Of a DNA stretch of 64,000 bases, positions 1-10,469 are shown in pieces. Source of the stretch: Erythrobacter sp. GTDB taxonomy: Bacteria > Pseudomonadota > Alphaproteobacteria > Sphingomonadales > Sphingomonadaceae. The first letter of the stretch is position 1. Each line of letters starts with the position of its first letter. The notes under the pieces are model-generated. The model was given only the letters and a program-made list of their open reading frames with translations, was not told the DNA's origin and did not search any database. The translations under genes were made by a program, and so were the position numbers. The stretch is from the NCBI RefSeq assembly GCF_011765465.1, contig NZ_CP050265.1:1116001-1180000 (forward strand). The letters run 5' to 3'.

Positions 1-160
1 TCGAGATGATGATCGCTCCCGTGCCCTCCTTCAGCGCACCGGCCCTGCTTATTTCGTCGGGTTCGCGCCCTTTCTGTGCCCAAAGCGGTGCGGGCGCGAG
101 CATCGCCAATGCGGCGAAGGCAAGCGCGAAAAGGACGAGCTTAGCGGGGCGGTTTCGCAT
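1..160 (-). CDS. secreted protein, 3' part missing
   Basis: The reading frame starts at an ATG at 160 and runs off the left edge, so only the first 53 residues are visible. It begins with a basic n-region (MRNRPAK), a hydrophobic stretch of about 18 residues rich in Ala and Leu, and a plausible signal-peptidase I site after PLWAQ near residue 29. The visible mature part starts KGREPDEIS. It is therefore probably exported to the periplasm or outer membrane. No domain can be recognised from so little sequence. It is divergent from rpiB, with 175 bp between them in which I see no clear operator. Confidence 0.6.
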   Translation of the reverse strand, partial: MRNRPAKLVLFALAFAALAMLAPAPLWAQKGREPDEISRAGALKEGTGAIIIS

Positions 161-335
161 GGGATTGACCGGAACGGGGAGAGGTGCGGGCGGCGAACTA
201 AGTGCACTTTCTGCAAACCGGCGCAACCCCTCCCCGCAACCGCTGCAAGACCGTTCCGATTAATCCGCGCCGGACGGGGTGAAAAAGCCGCGCGCGGGGT
301 GGAGTGTTGGCGCGAGTGTCTCTATGTAAGCGCCC

Positions 336-815
336 ATGCGCATCGCCATTGCTTCCGACCACGCCGCGACCGACCTCAAGGCCCAGCTTGCCGAGTGGTT
401 GATCGACGAAGGCCACGAAGTCGCCGATCTCGGCCCCGACAGGGGTGAGAGCGTCGACTATCCCGATTACGGCTACAAGCTGGCCGAGGTCGTCGCCGAG
501 GGCACGGTCGATTACGGCATCGCGCTGTGCGGTTCGGGCATCGGCATTGCGATGAGCTGCAACCGCCACCCGCAGGTGCGCTGCGCCAATGTGTCGGAAC
601 CGCTTTCCGCCGCGCTTGCGCGGGACCATAATGATGCGAACGTTATCGCGCTGGGCGCGCGGCTGATCGGGATCGAAATGGCGAAGAGCTGCATTGCGAC
701 CTTCCTCGCGACCGAATTCGCCGATGCCGACGAGCCCGAAGGCCGCCACCGCCGCCGCGTGGCGAAGCTCGGCATTCCACCCTTCGCGCAGGACCGCATC
801 GAAACCCACCAGTAA
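336..815 (+). CDS. rpiB: ribose-5-phosphate isomerase B
   Basis: RpiB/LacA-type sugar isomerase, 159 residues, interconverting ribose 5-phosphate and ribulose 5-phosphate in the cytosolic pentose phosphate pathway. Family signatures are present: SDHAA at 7-11, the CGSGIG loop at 65-70 whose Cys65 is the catalytic base position, and [14 protein letters not shown] at 96-109 with the conserved His98. The length is normal for the family. It lies 46 bp upstream of glyA on the same strand and probably opens a short housekeeping operon with glyA, nrdR and a tRNA methyltransferase. Confidence 0.95.
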   Translation: MRIAIASDHAATDLKAQLAEWLIDEGHEVADLGPDRGESVDYPDYGYKLAEVVAEGTVDYGIALCGSGIGIAMSCNRHPQVRCANVSEPLSAALARDHNDANVIALGARLIGIEMAKSCIATFLATEFADADEPEGRHRRRVAKLGIPPFAQDRIETHQ

Positions 816-861
816 CGCCGCCCCGAGACTGGCGTACCTCAAGCCCCCCAAGGAGGCCCAT

Positions 862-2178
<1,317 letters not shown>

Positions 2179-2212
2179 CGCCTGCGGGCACGCCTGAGAA
2201 CGACACGAGAAA

Positions 2213-2689
2213 ATGCGCTGCCCCTTCTGCGCCCATGAAGACACGCAGGTGAAGGATTCGCGGCCCGCCGAGGACGGGACCGCAATCCGCCGCCGACGCC
2301 AATGCGCCCAGTGCGGCGCGCGCTTCACCACTTTCGAGCGCGTCCAGCTGCGCGATGTCACCATCGTCAAGGCCGGGACCGACGGCGGGCCGCAAAGGCG
2401 CGAACCCTTCGACCGGGCAAAGCTCGAACGCTCGGTCGCGCTTGCCTGCCGCAAGCGGGGAATAGAACAGGAACAGATCGATCAGCTGGTAAGCGGCATC
2501 CAGCGCCAGGTCGAAACCGCGGGCGATGCCGAAGTGCCCTCCTCGAAGATCGGCGAACTGGTGATGGATGGCCTGAGGCAGATCGATTCCGTCGCCTACA
2601 TCCGCTTCGCCAGCGTCTACCGCGATTTCTCCGAGGCGCGCGATTTCGAGGAATTCGCCAGCACGGTGCAGGAAGCGGCGAAGGAATAG
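2213..2689 (+). CDS. nrdR: transcriptional repressor NrdR
   Basis: Repressor of ribonucleotide reductase genes, 158 residues. The N-terminal zinc ribbon has Cys3/Cys6 and Cys31/Cys34 (CPFC and CAQC), followed by the basic FTTFER DNA-binding stretch. An ATP-cone domain, which senses ATP/dATP, occupies roughly residues 50-140. It lies 34 bp after glyA and 6 bp before the next gene. The glyA-nrdR neighbourhood is common in proteobacteria and supports the call. Its usual targets (nrdAB/nrdJ) are not in this window. Confidence 0.95.
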   Translation: MRCPFCAHEDTQVKDSRPAEDGTAIRRRRQCAQCGARFTTFERVQLRDVTIVKAGTDGGPQRREPFDRAKLERSVALACRKRGIEQEQIDQLVSGIQRQVETAGDAEVPSSKIGELVMDGLRQIDSVAYIRFASVYRDFSEARDFEEFASTVQEAAKE

Positions 2690-2695
2690 GCGGGC

Positions 2696-3442
2696 ATGAG
2701 CGAAGTCAACCGGCCGGTCATGGTGCTGGTCCGTCCGCAGCTGGGCGAGAATATCGGCAAGGCGGCGCGCGCCATGCTCAATTTCGGGCTGACCGAACTG
2801 CGCCTTGTCGCCCCGCGCGACGGCTGGCCGAACCCTTCGGCAGGCCCGGCGGCGGCGGGGGCAGACGTGGTTCTCGATCGCGCGAAGGTCTACGACACCA
2901 CCGCCGAGGCGGTCGCCGACTGCGCCCATGTCTATGCCACGACGGTCAGGAAACGCGGCGTGACCAAGCCGGTGGTCGGCGCGGACGGGGCGGCTCGGCT
3001 GATCCACGGGCAGGAAGGCCGCCATGCCGTCCTGTTCGGCCCCGAACGATCGGGCCTCGAAACGGAAGATGTCGCGCTCGCACGGCACATCCTCACCGTC
3101 CCGATCAATCCGGAATTCGGTTCATTGAACCTCGCGCAGGCGGTGATTCTCGTCGCCTATGAATGGTCGAGGATCGGGCGCGAGCTGGGCGCGGGCGAGG
3201 AGACGCTGGTGCAGCCCACCGCGGAGGATGCTCTCCCCCCCGCCCCACAGGACGAACTCGACGGCCTCATCGCGCATTTCGAGCGTTTGCTGGAGCCCAG
3301 AGGCTATTTCCTCCCCGAAACCCGCGCCGAGGCCACCCGCCGGACCCTGCGCACCGTGCTGACCAAGCCGGGCTGGAACCATCTCGAGGTGCGCACCCTG
3401 CGCGGCATATTGAGCACGCTCGAACGCGAACCGAGGCAATAG
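2696..3442 (+). CDS. SpoU/TrmH-family RNA 2'-O-methyltransferase, TrmJ-like
   Basis: A 248-residue SPOUT-class methyltransferase. It carries the three family motifs: NIGKAARAMLNFG at 19-31, VLFGPERSGL near 111-120, and VPINPEFGSLNLAQAV from about residue 134. The third forms the knotted AdoMet pocket. The best match is TrmJ, which 2'-O-methylates nucleotide 32 of certain tRNAs, because of the length and the RPQLGENIG start. The exact target cannot be proved from sequence. It begins six bases after nrdR and is probably cotranscribed with it. Confidence 0.85.
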   Translation: MSEVNRPVMVLVRPQLGENIGKAARAMLNFGLTELRLVAPRDGWPNPSAGPAAAGADVVLDRAKVYDTTAEAVADCAHVYATTVRKRGVTKPVVGADGAARLIHGQEGRHAVLFGPERSGLETEDVALARHILTVPINPEFGSLNLAQAVILVAYEWSRIGRELGAGEETLVQPTAEDALPPAPQDELDGLIAHFERLLEPRGYFLPETRAEATRRTLRTVLTKPGWNHLEVRTLRGILSTLEREPRQ

Positions 3443-3537
3443 CGCAGCGAAGGGCCGGAACGGCGTGGACACGGGCCGGGCCTGCCGTTACACGCGGAGC
3501 CTCGCCCACACTTCGTCGCAACTCACGGAAAATCCTT

Positions 3538-3801
3538 ATGAACCTCGCCCCCGCCCGCTTCGCGGCGTTCGCCGCCTGCGCTCTTATTGCAGCGCCCGCT
3601 GTTTCCGCCGCCGATCCGCAGGAGGAGAAGGTCGAGGCCGAAACCGCGGGAGAGCAGGACGAGGCCGCATCCGATGCCAAGACCGAGGCCAAGGAAGACA
3701 AGCGCATCTGCCGCCGTATCAGGACCGATATGTCGAGTCGCCGCAAGACCCGGGTGTGCCTGACCGCGGAGGAATGGCGCGAGCTCAACCAGCGCCGCTG
3801 A
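3538..3801 (+). CDS. small secreted two-cysteine protein
   Basis: An 87-residue protein with a signal peptide (MNLAPARFAAFAACALIAAPAVSA, cleavage near residue 24-25). An acidic Glu/Ala-rich linker occupies about 25-55. The C-terminal basic module contains ICRRIRTDMSSRRKTRVC, with Cys58 and Cys74, then LTAEEWRELNQ. The ICRR...RVC...EEW arrangement recalls small uncharacterised exported proteins common in sphingomonads. The two cysteines could form a periplasmic disulfide. Function unknown. It sits alone between the methyltransferase and rpsD. Confidence 0.7.
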   Translation: MNLAPARFAAFAACALIAAPAVSAADPQEEKVEAETAGEQDEAASDAKTEAKEDKRICRRIRTDMSSRRKTRVCLTAEEWRELNQRR

Positions 3802-3979
3802 CGCACGCGCGCGCTTCTCGCTTGACCGCGGGGCCTTTCCCCTCTAACTGCGCGCCTTCGCAAATGGGCCCCGCACCCCGGTGAAGCGGTGGCCGCGTCG
3901 TGGATTTCGCCTCGACGGTGCGATGCCGGGTTGGATGGCGGCCATTGGGGTCGCTCAGCATATTTGAAGGAAACGACTC

Positions 3980-4594
3980 ATGTCGAAGCGCAAGAGCGCC
4001 AAGTACAAGCTCGACCGCCGGATGGGCGAAAACATCTGGGGTCGCCCGAATTCTCCCGTCAACAAGCGTTCCTACGGCCCCGGTCAGCACGGCCAGCGCC
4101 GCAAGGGCAAGATGAGCGACTTCGGCCTGCAGCTGCGCGCCAAGCAGAAGCTCAAGGGCTATTACGGCGACGTCACCGAAAAGCAGTTCCACTCGACCTA
4201 CAAGGCTGCCGCCCGGATGAAGGGCGACACCGGCCAGAACCTCATCGGCCTGCTCGAGCGCCGTCTCGACATGATCGTCTACCGCGCCAAGTTCGCCCCG
4301 ACGATCTTCGCCGCGCGCCAGATCGTCAACCACGGCCACATCTACGTCAATGGCGTGAAGTGCAACATCCCCTCGCGCCGCGTCGACGTGGGCGATGTCA
4401 TCAGCCTGGGCAGCAAGGCCAAGGAAATGGCGCTGGTGATCGAGGCGCAGAGCCTGCCCGAACGCGACATTCCCGACTACGTCGCGCCCGACGGCACCGA
4501 CAAGGTGACCTTCACCCGCGTGCCCAAGCTCGACGAGGTGCCCTATCCGGTCACCATGGAACCGAACCTCGTGGTCGAGTTCTATTCGCGCTGA
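3980..4594 (+). CDS. rpsD: 30S ribosomal protein S4
   Basis: Primary 16S rRNA-binding protein of the small subunit, 204 residues. It has the N-terminal ribosomal S4 domain ([20 protein letters not shown]) and a C-terminal S4 RNA-binding domain from about residue 90, including [13 protein letters not shown]. The N-terminus lacks the zinc-type cysteine cluster, as usual for alphaproteobacteria. An AAGGA ribosome site lies 8-10 bases before the ATG. It stands alone here rather than in a ribosomal protein operon and is closed by a strong terminator at 4621-4652. Confidence 0.97.
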   Translation: MSKRKSAKYKLDRRMGENIWGRPNSPVNKRSYGPGQHGQRRKGKMSDFGLQLRAKQKLKGYYGDVTEKQFHSTYKAAARMKGDTGQNLIGLLERRLDMIVYRAKFAPTIFAARQIVNHGHIYVNGVKCNIPSRRVDVGDVISLGSKAKEMALVIEAQSLPERDIPDYVAPDGTDKVTFTRVPKLDEVPYPVTMEPNLVVEFYSR

Positions 4595-4620
4595 TGTTGC
4601 GTCGACTGTGACGAGAAACG

Positions 4621-4652
4621 GGGCGGTCCTTTCAGGGCCGCCCTTTTCTTTT
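4621..4652 (+). terminator. rho-independent terminator of rpsD
   Basis: GGGCGGTCC pairs with GGGCCGCCC (one T-G wobble) around a five-base loop, followed directly by a TTTTCTTTT tract. It lies 26 bases after the rpsD stop codon. Confidence 0.9.
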
Positions 4653-4698
4653 GCGCGCCCTTTTGCGATCACTCCGCGCGAAGGGGGATCGCCAACCG

Positions 4699-5340
4699 AT
4701 GAACGTCCTGCTGATCGACGGCCACCCGGATGAGGGTCGCCTCACGACCCATCTGCTCGACATCTACGCACGTGCCCTGCCCGCCGGCTGCGAGATAACG
4801 CGCATGGCCGTGCGCGACCTCGCGTTCTCGCCGGTGCTGCGCCACGGCTACCGCCAGCGCACCGAGTGGGAGCCCGACCTCGCCCGGCTCGCCGAAGCGC
4901 TCGACGCCTGCGATCATCTCGTGGTCGCCTTCCCGATGTGGTGGGGGAGCGAACCGGCGGAGCTGAAGGGCCTCGTCGACCGCCTGTTCCTGCCCGGATT
5001 CACCTTCGCCTATCACGACGACGACCCGTGGTGGGACAAGCTGATGGCGGGCCGCAGCGCCGATGTCATCGCCACGATGGACACCCCGCCCTTCGTGCTG
5101 CGCTGGTATTACGGCAATCCGCTGGTGCGCCGCTGGAAGGGGCAGGTGCTCGGCTTCTGCGGCTTTGCCCCGGTGCGCTTCCTCGCGCTCGGTCCGTGCG
5201 ATGAAAAGCAGGCCGCAAAACGGCTCGCCGGGTGGGAAAAGCGGATCGCGAAGCTCGCCGGGTCGATCCGCCAGAAGAAGCCGGAGGAGAAGAAAGCGCG
5301 GCTTCCCGATTTCCTCGAGCGCGAAAAGGTCAGTTCCTGA
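4699..5340 (+). CDS. flavodoxin-fold NAD(P)H oxidoreductase (NQO/KefF-type)
   Basis: A 213-residue protein of the NAD(P)H dehydrogenase (quinone) flavodoxin-like fold family. It starts with the beta-strand and phosphate loop MNVLLIDGHPDE and has the characteristic VAFPMWWGSEPAELKGLVDRLFLPGF at 76-101, which in relatives positions FMN/FAD and the quinone. It probably performs two-electron reduction of quinones or similar acceptors in the cytosol. I chose the ATG at 4699 because the fold starts there; the frame is open upstream into the rpsD terminator. Its 3' end overlaps the convergent chorismate mutase gene by 11 bp. Confidence 0.85.
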   Translation: MNVLLIDGHPDEGRLTTHLLDIYARALPAGCEITRMAVRDLAFSPVLRHGYRQRTEWEPDLARLAEALDACDHLVVAFPMWWGSEPAELKGLVDRLFLPGFTFAYHDDDPWWDKLMAGRSADVIATMDTPPFVLRWYYGNPLVRRWKGQVLGFCGFAPVRFLALGPCDEKQAAKRLAGWEKRIAKLAGSIRQKKPEEKKARLPDFLEREKVSS

Positions 5341-5644
5341 TCCGGTCCCACTCGACGAATTCGTAAGCGATCGAGCCTTCGACGAGCCGTTCCCACAGGT
5401 CCGCGATCACGTCCGCCGGAAGCCCGCGCGTCTCGGCGTCCTTGACCGCTGCGGCAATGACATGAGCCTTGCGCGCCTCGTCGCGCACGGCGCCGCGCTC
5501 CTGCTTGATCCGCGCGGCGGCGCGCATATAGCCGAAGCGGCGGTCGAGCAGCGCCATCAGTTCGCGGTCGGTCGCATCGACGCCGACGCGCACCTCGATC
5601 ATGGTTTCGCAGTCCTCGGGCGGCTTGGCTGGCACGTCTGTCAT
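5330..5644 (-). CDS. chorismate mutase (AroQ class)
   Basis: An all-helical AroQ-type chorismate mutase of 104 residues, converting chorismate to prephenate at the head of Phe/Tyr synthesis. The conserved pattern is visible: DATDRELMALLDRRFGYMRAAARIKQ at about 23-48, with the Arg and Lys that bind the substrate carboxylates, and the ERLVEGSIAYE helix near the end. It is monofunctional: there is no prephenate dehydratase or dehydrogenase domain and no signal peptide. The ATG at 5644 gives the normal size. It is 40 bp downstream of the S9 peptidase gene and could be cotranscribed with it. Confidence 0.88.
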   Translation of the reverse strand: MTDVPAKPPEDCETMIEVRVGVDATDRELMALLDRRFGYMRAAARIKQERGAVRDEARKAHVIAAAVKDAETRGLPADVIADLWERLVEGSIAYEFVEWDRIRN

Positions 5645-5684
5645 GGCGTGGGCCTTGGCCCGAAGCGGCGCGTTTGTCGAGAGG

Positions 5685-7718
5685 CTAGCGGGCGAAGGCG
5701 TCGTCGAGGAAGCGGGCGATCCCGGCCAGCATCTCGGCGCGGGCCTTGCTGTCGTCGAGGCTGTGCTCGAGATCCTCGAACTCGGTGTAGGAAACCGGCT
5801 TGCCCACGTCCTTGAGCGCGTCGGCCATGGCCCGCGAATGGCGCACCGAGACATTCACGTCGAGCGTGCCGTGGAACAGCGCGACCGGGGACTTGAAACG
5901 ATCCGCGTGGCGCTGCGGGCTGCCCGCAGCGATGTGCGGGCCGGTGCCGAGCTGCTCGTCGCGCGCGCGAAAGCCGGTGTAGCGCCGCGCCTCGTCGCGC
6001 AGGAATTCAAGGTCGGTGACAGGCGCGATCGCAACCACAGCCTTGTAGAGGTCGGGATCGACCACCTGCGATTGCAGCGCGGCATAACCGCCGTAGGACC
6101 AGCCCACGATGGCGAGCCGTTCGGGGTCGGCAATGCCCTGGGAGACCATCCAGCGCCCCGCGTCGTTGACGTCGCCTATCGCCACGTCCCACGCTTGGTA
6201 GCCGTTGCGCCCGAACCACGCCTCGCCATAGCCCGCCGAGCCGCGGTAATTGGGCTGGAGGACGGCATAGCCGAGGGCGGTGAAGAATTGCACCAGCCAG
6301 TCAAAGCCCCAGTAATCGCGCGCCGCCGGGCCGCCATGAGGCAGGACGATAGCGGGCAGGCCCTTGCCGTCCGAACCCGGCGGCAGGGTGAGGTAGCCCG
6401 GTATCTCGGTCCCGTCGGCGGCGGGGAAGGTCACGGGCCGCATTGGCCCCATCGGCACGCCGACGAGGAATTCGCGCAAGGCGAGAAGTTCCTCGAGCTG
6501 GCGGCTGCCCTTGTCGTAGAGATAGATCGTGCCCGGGTCGGTGTCGGAGGAAGCGATGACGAGCAGGCGGCTCTCGTCCGCGCTCGCGCCCGCAATGTCG
6601 ATCAGCGGCTGGTTCGGCAACGCCTTGGCGAGCGCGGCGGCGAACTTCGCCAGTTCCTCGTCGAAATATTCGACGTCGCGCTTCTCGGTCGCATAGCTCA
6701 CACCCACGACCCGGCGCTGGCGGCCGATGCGGATGAGACCGTCGACATCCGCGTCGTCGCGCGCGGCGAGAATGCGCGCCTCGGGCACGCCTGTGAGCGG
6801 TATTTCGATCAGCGCGCGGTAGCCGTTGATCGTCACATAGGCGAACAGGACATCGCGCTGCCCATCCACCGCGACCGGCGAAAAACCGGGAACCGAGGCC
6901 CCGCCGAGCGTCACGCCGTCAAGCTTCTCCCAGCTCTCCTCGCCCTTCCGGCGGACCATGTGGACCCGATCGCCCGTGGCATAGCCGCGCCCGTCGAACA
7001 GGGCGCGGGTCTTGAACCGGACCGCGCCGTTCTCGTCGGCGAGGTAGGACACCGCGCCGTCGTCGGGCTGTTCTTCCACCTTGCGCTTGCCGCTTTCGAT
7101 GTCGATCCGGTCGACCCCGAGCCCCTCGCGGTCGTTGGCGAGGCGGGTGTTGATGCTCGTCTCCTTGATCCACTCGCGCGTCATCAGGATCTGACCCGGC
7201 TCGCCCTCCACGTCGAGCGCGACGATATTGCCCCCGTCCTGGTTGAAGCCCAGCGCGCGCCAGTCCTGCCGCTCGGTCAGCTGGTCGGCATCAGAGCCGT
7301 CGTCGTCGATCGCGAACATCCGGGTGAAGGGCAAAAGCAGGCCGTCCCCGGTCTTCGCCATGCCGTATATCTGGCACACAATGCGTGCCTCGGTCGCCCA
7401 TTCGCAGCGCGCCAGGTCGGCGATGATCTCGGTGTTGCCGGCGATGGTCTGGATGCCTTCGTCACTGTCGAGGTCGTAGACCCGCAGCACCTCGGTGTGA
7501 TTGGGCCCGGGCGCGATCCAGGCGAGCTTCCGGCCAGAAGGGGACAGGCTGATGTCGAGGACCGAGGCGCGAATACCGAAGCGTTCGGCGGTCTTTTCGA
7601 GCTCGCCCTTCGCGCCCGCTTCGGCGGTCTGTACGCCCTGCGCGGTTGCGGGAACGGCGAGCGCGCAGAGCGCCGCGCCGGCGAGAAGGCCGGAGAAGCC
7701 TTTGACCATAGATTTCAT
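5685..7718 (-). CDS. exported S9-family (prolyl-oligopeptidase-like) peptidase
   Basis: A 677-residue protein with a signal peptide (residues 1-26, ending ALAVPATAQ), a beta-propeller-like region to about residue 415, and a C-terminal alpha/beta-hydrolase domain. The catalytic triad is visible: Ser541 in GWSYGGYA, Asp620 in GTLDVNVSV and His652 in LEHSLDD, as in dipeptidyl/acylaminoacyl peptidases. The DYWGFDWLVQFFTALGYAVLQPNYRGSAGYG stretch is typical of S9 hydrolases. It is predicted to act in the periplasm on short peptides. Two ATGs (7718 and 7706) are possible starts; both leave a usable signal peptide. Confidence 0.92.
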   Translation of the reverse strand: MKSMVKGFSGLLAGAALCALAVPATAQGVQTAEAGAKGELEKTAERFGIRASVLDISLSPSGRKLAWIAPGPNHTEVLRVYDLDSDEGIQTIAGNTEIIADLARCEWATEARIVCQIYGMAKTGDGLLLPFTRMFAIDDDGSDADQLTERQDWRALGFNQDGGNIVALDVEGEPGQILMTREWIKETSINTRLANDREGLGVDRIDIESGKRKVEEQPDDGAVSYLADENGAVRFKTRALFDGRGYATGDRVHMVRRKGEESWEKLDGVTLGGASVPGFSPVAVDGQRDVLFAYVTINGYRALIEIPLTGVPEARILAARDDADVDGLIRIGRQRRVVGVSYATEKRDVEYFDEELAKFAAALAKALPNQPLIDIAGASADESRLLVIASSDTDPGTIYLYDKGSRQLEELLALREFLVGVPMGPMRPVTFPAADGTEIPGYLTLPPGSDGKGLPAIVLPHGGPAARDYWGFDWLVQFFTALGYAVLQPNYRGSAGYGEAWFGRNGYQAWDVAIGDVNDAGRWMVSQGIADPERLAIVGWSYGGYAALQSQVVDPDLYKAVVAIAPVTDLEFLRDEARRYTGFRARDEQLGTGPHIAAGSPQRHADRFKSPVALFHGTLDVNVSVRHSRAMADALKDVGKPVSYTEFEDLEHSLDDSKARAEMLAGIARFLDDAFAR

Positions 7719-7777
7719 GTGTTTGCCCCCGTTTGCGACTTGGGGCGAACATATCGGGCGAGGCGGACAAGTAAAGC

Positions 7778-8908
7778 CTAGGTCTTGCAGTAATCCCGCC
7801 GGAAGTCGCTTGCGAAGGCGGCGAAGCGCCCCTCCCCGATCGCTACGCGCATCGCCTGCATCAGCTGCTGGTAGAAGGCGAGGTTGTGCTCGGTCACCAA
7901 TACCGCGCCCAATATCTCGCCCGATTTGTGGAGATGGTGGAGATAGGCACGGCTATAGGTCGCGCAGGTCGGGCAGGTGCAGCGTTCATCGAGCGGCCCG
8001 GTGTCCTCGGCATGGCGAGCATTGCGCAGGTTGAGCGGCCCCTCCCACGTGAAGGCTTGCCCGTTACGGCCCGAGCGGGTCGGCAGCACGCAGTCGAACA
8101 TATCGATGCCCCGCTCGACCGCACCGACGAGGTCGTCTGGCTTGCCCACGCCCATGAGGTAGCGCGGGGCGTTTTCGGGAAGCTGGCCGGGCGCATAGTC
8201 GAGCACGCCGAACATCGCCTTCTGCCCCTCGCCCACGGCGAGACCGCCGACCGCGTATCCGTCGAAGCCGATGTCGATGAGCTTCTCGGCCGAGACGCGG
8301 CGCAGATGTTCGTCGAGGGCGCCCTGCTGGATGCCGAACAGCGCAGCGCGGCTAGCGTGTTCCTCGCCCGCGTCGAAGCCCTGGCGGCTCCTCTTCGCCC
8401 AGCGCATCGACATTTCCATGCTCGCCGCGATCTCGTCCCGCGGGCGGTCGGCGCGCGGGCATTCGTCGAAGGCCATGACGATGTCGGAGCCCAGCAGGCG
8501 CTGGATTTCCATGCTGCGTTCCGGGGTGAGCATATGCTTCGACCCGTCGAGGTGGCTGCGGAATTCGACGCCTTCCTCGGTCAGCTTGCGCAGGTCCGAC
8601 AGGCTCATCACCTGGTAGCCGCCGCTGTCCGTGAGGATCGGGCGCTGCCAGTTCATGAATTTGTGCAGCCCCCCAAGTCGCGCGACTCGCTCCGCGCCGG
8701 GGCGCAGCATCAGGTGGTAGGTGTTGCCGAGAATGATGTCGGCCCCGGTCGCGCGCACCGCCTCGGGCTTCATCGCCTTGACCGTCGCGGCCGTGCCCAC
8801 GGGCATGAAGGCGGGCGTGCGGATTTCGCCGCGCAGCATGGCAATCGTGCCGGTGCGGGCCTTGCCGTCTGTCGCGTGGAGGGTGAAGGAAAAGCGCGGG
8901 GACATCAT
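7778..8908 (-). CDS. tgt: tRNA-guanine transglycosylase
   Basis: Exchanges guanine-34 for preQ1 in tRNAs with GUN anticodons, the insertion step of queuosine synthesis. It has 376 residues with catalytic residues in place: Asp94 in LTDSGGYQV and the nucleophile Asp272 in [13 protein letters not shown]. The zinc ligands Cys310, Cys312, Cys315 (CTCPTC) and His341 are present. The queA gene for the next step lies about 2.5 kb upstream on the same strand, with an outer-membrane protein and an ABC exporter between them. The start may be either of two adjacent ATGs. Confidence 0.97.
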   Translation of the reverse strand: MMSPRFSFTLHATDGKARTGTIAMLRGEIRTPAFMPVGTAATVKAMKPEAVRATGADIILGNTYHLMLRPGAERVARLGGLHKFMNWQRPILTDSGGYQVMSLSDLRKLTEEGVEFRSHLDGSKHMLTPERSMEIQRLLGSDIVMAFDECPRADRPRDEIAASMEMSMRWAKRSRQGFDAGEEHASRAALFGIQQGALDEHLRRVSAEKLIDIGFDGYAVGGLAVGEGQKAMFGVLDYAPGQLPENAPRYLMGVGKPDDLVGAVERGIDMFDCVLPTRSGRNGQAFTWEGPLNLRNARHAEDTGPLDERCTCPTCATYSRAYLHHLHKSGEILGAVLVTEHNLAFYQQLMQAMRVAIGEGRFAAFASDFRRDYCKT

Positions 8909-8956
8909 GCACAGCCGCTAGCGTCCTGCGCCTTTGCTGTCACCAAGCGAAAGGGA

Positions 8957-8978
8957 GCGCCCGCCGCACGGCGGGCGC
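8957..8978 (-). terminator. hairpin after the outer-membrane protein gene
   Basis: A perfect 9-bp inverted repeat (GCGCCCGCC / GGCGGGCGC) with a four-base loop lies 22 bp beyond the stop codon of the outer-membrane protein gene. On the minus strand it is followed by TCCCTTTCG, which is only weakly T-rich, so it is a probable but not classical terminator. Confidence 0.6.
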
Positions 8979-9000
8979 CCCCTCATCCCTGATCGAAGGT

Positions 9001-9558
9001 TCAGAACCTGAAGCCGACGCCCGCGGTCGCGCGGACGGTGTCGAAGGCAATCGTGTCGACATTGCCGCGCAGCACCGCGCCGCCGAAAGGCAGGTCGATG
9101 CCGACCCCGACGAGGTAGTCGCCGAAGGTGGAATCGAGCCCCGCCGGGACCGCGGCCTCCGGAACGTCGAGGATGTTCGCATAGTCGATGTCGACCCACT
9201 GGTAGCCGCCGCGCACATAGAACTTGGTCCCGTTCTCGGTGCGGATGCCAAGCCGTGCCGAGGCGCCGTAATCGGCGTCGAGCGCATCGGTGCCGAGGTT
9301 GGCATTGCCCTCGACGCCTGCGAAGAGCGTGTCGGACACCGGGAAATCGACTGCGACGAAGCCGCCGAAGAGCGCGCTGCCGTCATCGACCTCGATGCCG
9401 GTGAGGTCGAACACCTCGTCGGCGATGCCGAGATCGTGGTATCCAGCCTGCGCGCCGACGGTGACTTCGGGCTTGTCGCCCGCGTCCTGCGCGAAGGCGA
9501 ACGAAGGGGCTGCGAGCATGGCAATCGCCAGGCCCGCATGAATGGCGGTGCTTTTCAT
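9001..9558 (-). CDS. outer-membrane beta-barrel protein (OmpA/opacity-like)
   Basis: A 185-residue protein with a signal peptide (residues 1-23, cut after SFAFA) and alternating hydrophobic beta-strands rich in Gly and aromatic residues. It ends in GVGFRF, the C-terminal aromatic signature recognised by the BAM machinery. The pattern GAQAGYHDLG ... GGFVAVDFPVSDTLFAGVEG ... FYVRGGYQWVDIDYAN fits a small eight-stranded barrel of the opacity-protein/OmpW-like type. Function is unknown; relatives are usually structural or small porins. It is monocistronic by appearance: a hairpin follows and AT-rich sequence precedes it. Confidence 0.8.
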   Translation of the reverse strand: MKSTAIHAGLAIAMLAAPSFAFAQDAGDKPEVTVGAQAGYHDLGIADEVFDLTGIEVDDGSALFGGFVAVDFPVSDTLFAGVEGNANLGTDALDADYGASARLGIRTENGTKFYVRGGYQWVDIDYANILDVPEAAVPAGLDSTFGDYLVGVGIDLPFGGAVLRGNVDTIAFDTVRATAGVGFRF

Positions 9559-9695
9559 TATTATGGTTCCCTCACAATTCGCGCCCCGTCGATCGGGGTC
9601 GCGACTTGCGAGCTAGGACGCGCCGCCTGTCCGGCAAGTGAATAAATAATTCAGACTTGTCGAAACGCCGATCCGGCCCGACGAACGGCGCTCGA

Positions 9696-10469
9696 TTACT
9701 CGCGCAGCCGCCATCCGGTGCGAAAGATGACGGCGATCACCGCGATGCACGCGGCGAGAAAGGCGAGCGTGAGACCGAGCGAAACCACGATGCTGACATC
9801 CGAGACCCCATAGAAGGTCCAGCGCAGACCGCTCACGAGAAAGGCGATCGGGTTGACCAGGGCGAGCGCGTCCCACGGCGCGGGCAGGTCATCGATCGAA
9901 TAGAAGGTTCCGCCGAGAAAGGTCAGCGGCGTGAGGATCAGGAGCGGGATGATGCCGAGCTTCTCGAAACTGTCAGCCCAGATGCCGAGGATGAAGCCGA
10001 ACAGCGAGAAGCTCGCCGTCACCAGCACGATGAAACCGACCGCCCAGAACGGGTGGACGATGGTGTAATCGACGAAGAAGGTCGCGGTCAGCAGGATGAT
10101 GCCCGCAAGGATCAGCCCCTTCGTCGCCGCCGCCCCGACGAAGCCGATCAGCGTCTCGGCCACGCCCACGGGCGCGGAGAGCAGTTCGTAGATCGTGCCG
10201 GTGAAGCGCGGCATATAGATGCCGAAGGAGGAATTGCTGGTCGTCTCTCCCAGCAGGGTCAGCATCAAGAGGCCGGGGATGATGAAGGCGCCGTAGGGCA
10301 CGCCGCCGATGGGCTCCATCCGCCCGCCGATCACCGTGCCGAAGACGATGAAATAGAGCGAGGTCGTCAGCACCGGGGAGAGGATCGACTGGAAAGCGGT
10401 GCGAAAGGCGCGCATCAGCTCGCGGCGATAGATCGACCAGGCCCCGCGCGCGTTGAAGGAGAAACTCAT
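9696..10469 (-). CDS. ABC-2 type transporter permease
   Basis: A 257-residue integral membrane protein with six hydrophobic segments, beginning MSFSFNARGAWSIYRRELMRAFRT. The ABC-2 signature is seen in ILSPVLTTSLYFIVFGTVIG and in the C-terminal FLGGTFYSIDDLP motif before the last helices. It forms the membrane channel for the ATPase encoded immediately upstream, whose stop codon overlaps this start by 4 bp. The pair is probably an exporter; the substrate cannot be told from sequence. I chose the ATG at 10469 because the longer frame upstream runs inside the ATPase gene. Confidence 0.9.
   Translation of the reverse strand: MSFSFNARGAWSIYRRELMRAFRTAFQSILSPVLTTSLYFIVFGTVIGGRMEPIGGVPYGAFIIPGLLMLTLLGETTSNSSFGIYMPRFTGTIYELLSAPVGVAETLIGFVGAAATKGLILAGIILLTATFFVDYTIVHPFWAVGFIVLVTASFSLFGFILGIWADSFEKLGIIPLLILTPLTFLGGTFYSIDDLPAPWDALALVNPIAFLVSGLRWTFYGVSDVSIVVSLGLTLAFLAACIAVIAVIFRTGWRLRE

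Noticed and set aside
816..861. Glycine riboswitch before glyA
   Set aside because: Only 45 bases separate rpiB and glyA and they contain just the ribosome-binding site.
5601..7781. Plus-strand open frame of about 726 codons opposite the S9 peptidase
   Set aside because: The minus strand has a signal peptide and full catalytic triad; the plus frame is low in hydrophobic periodicity and has no motif.
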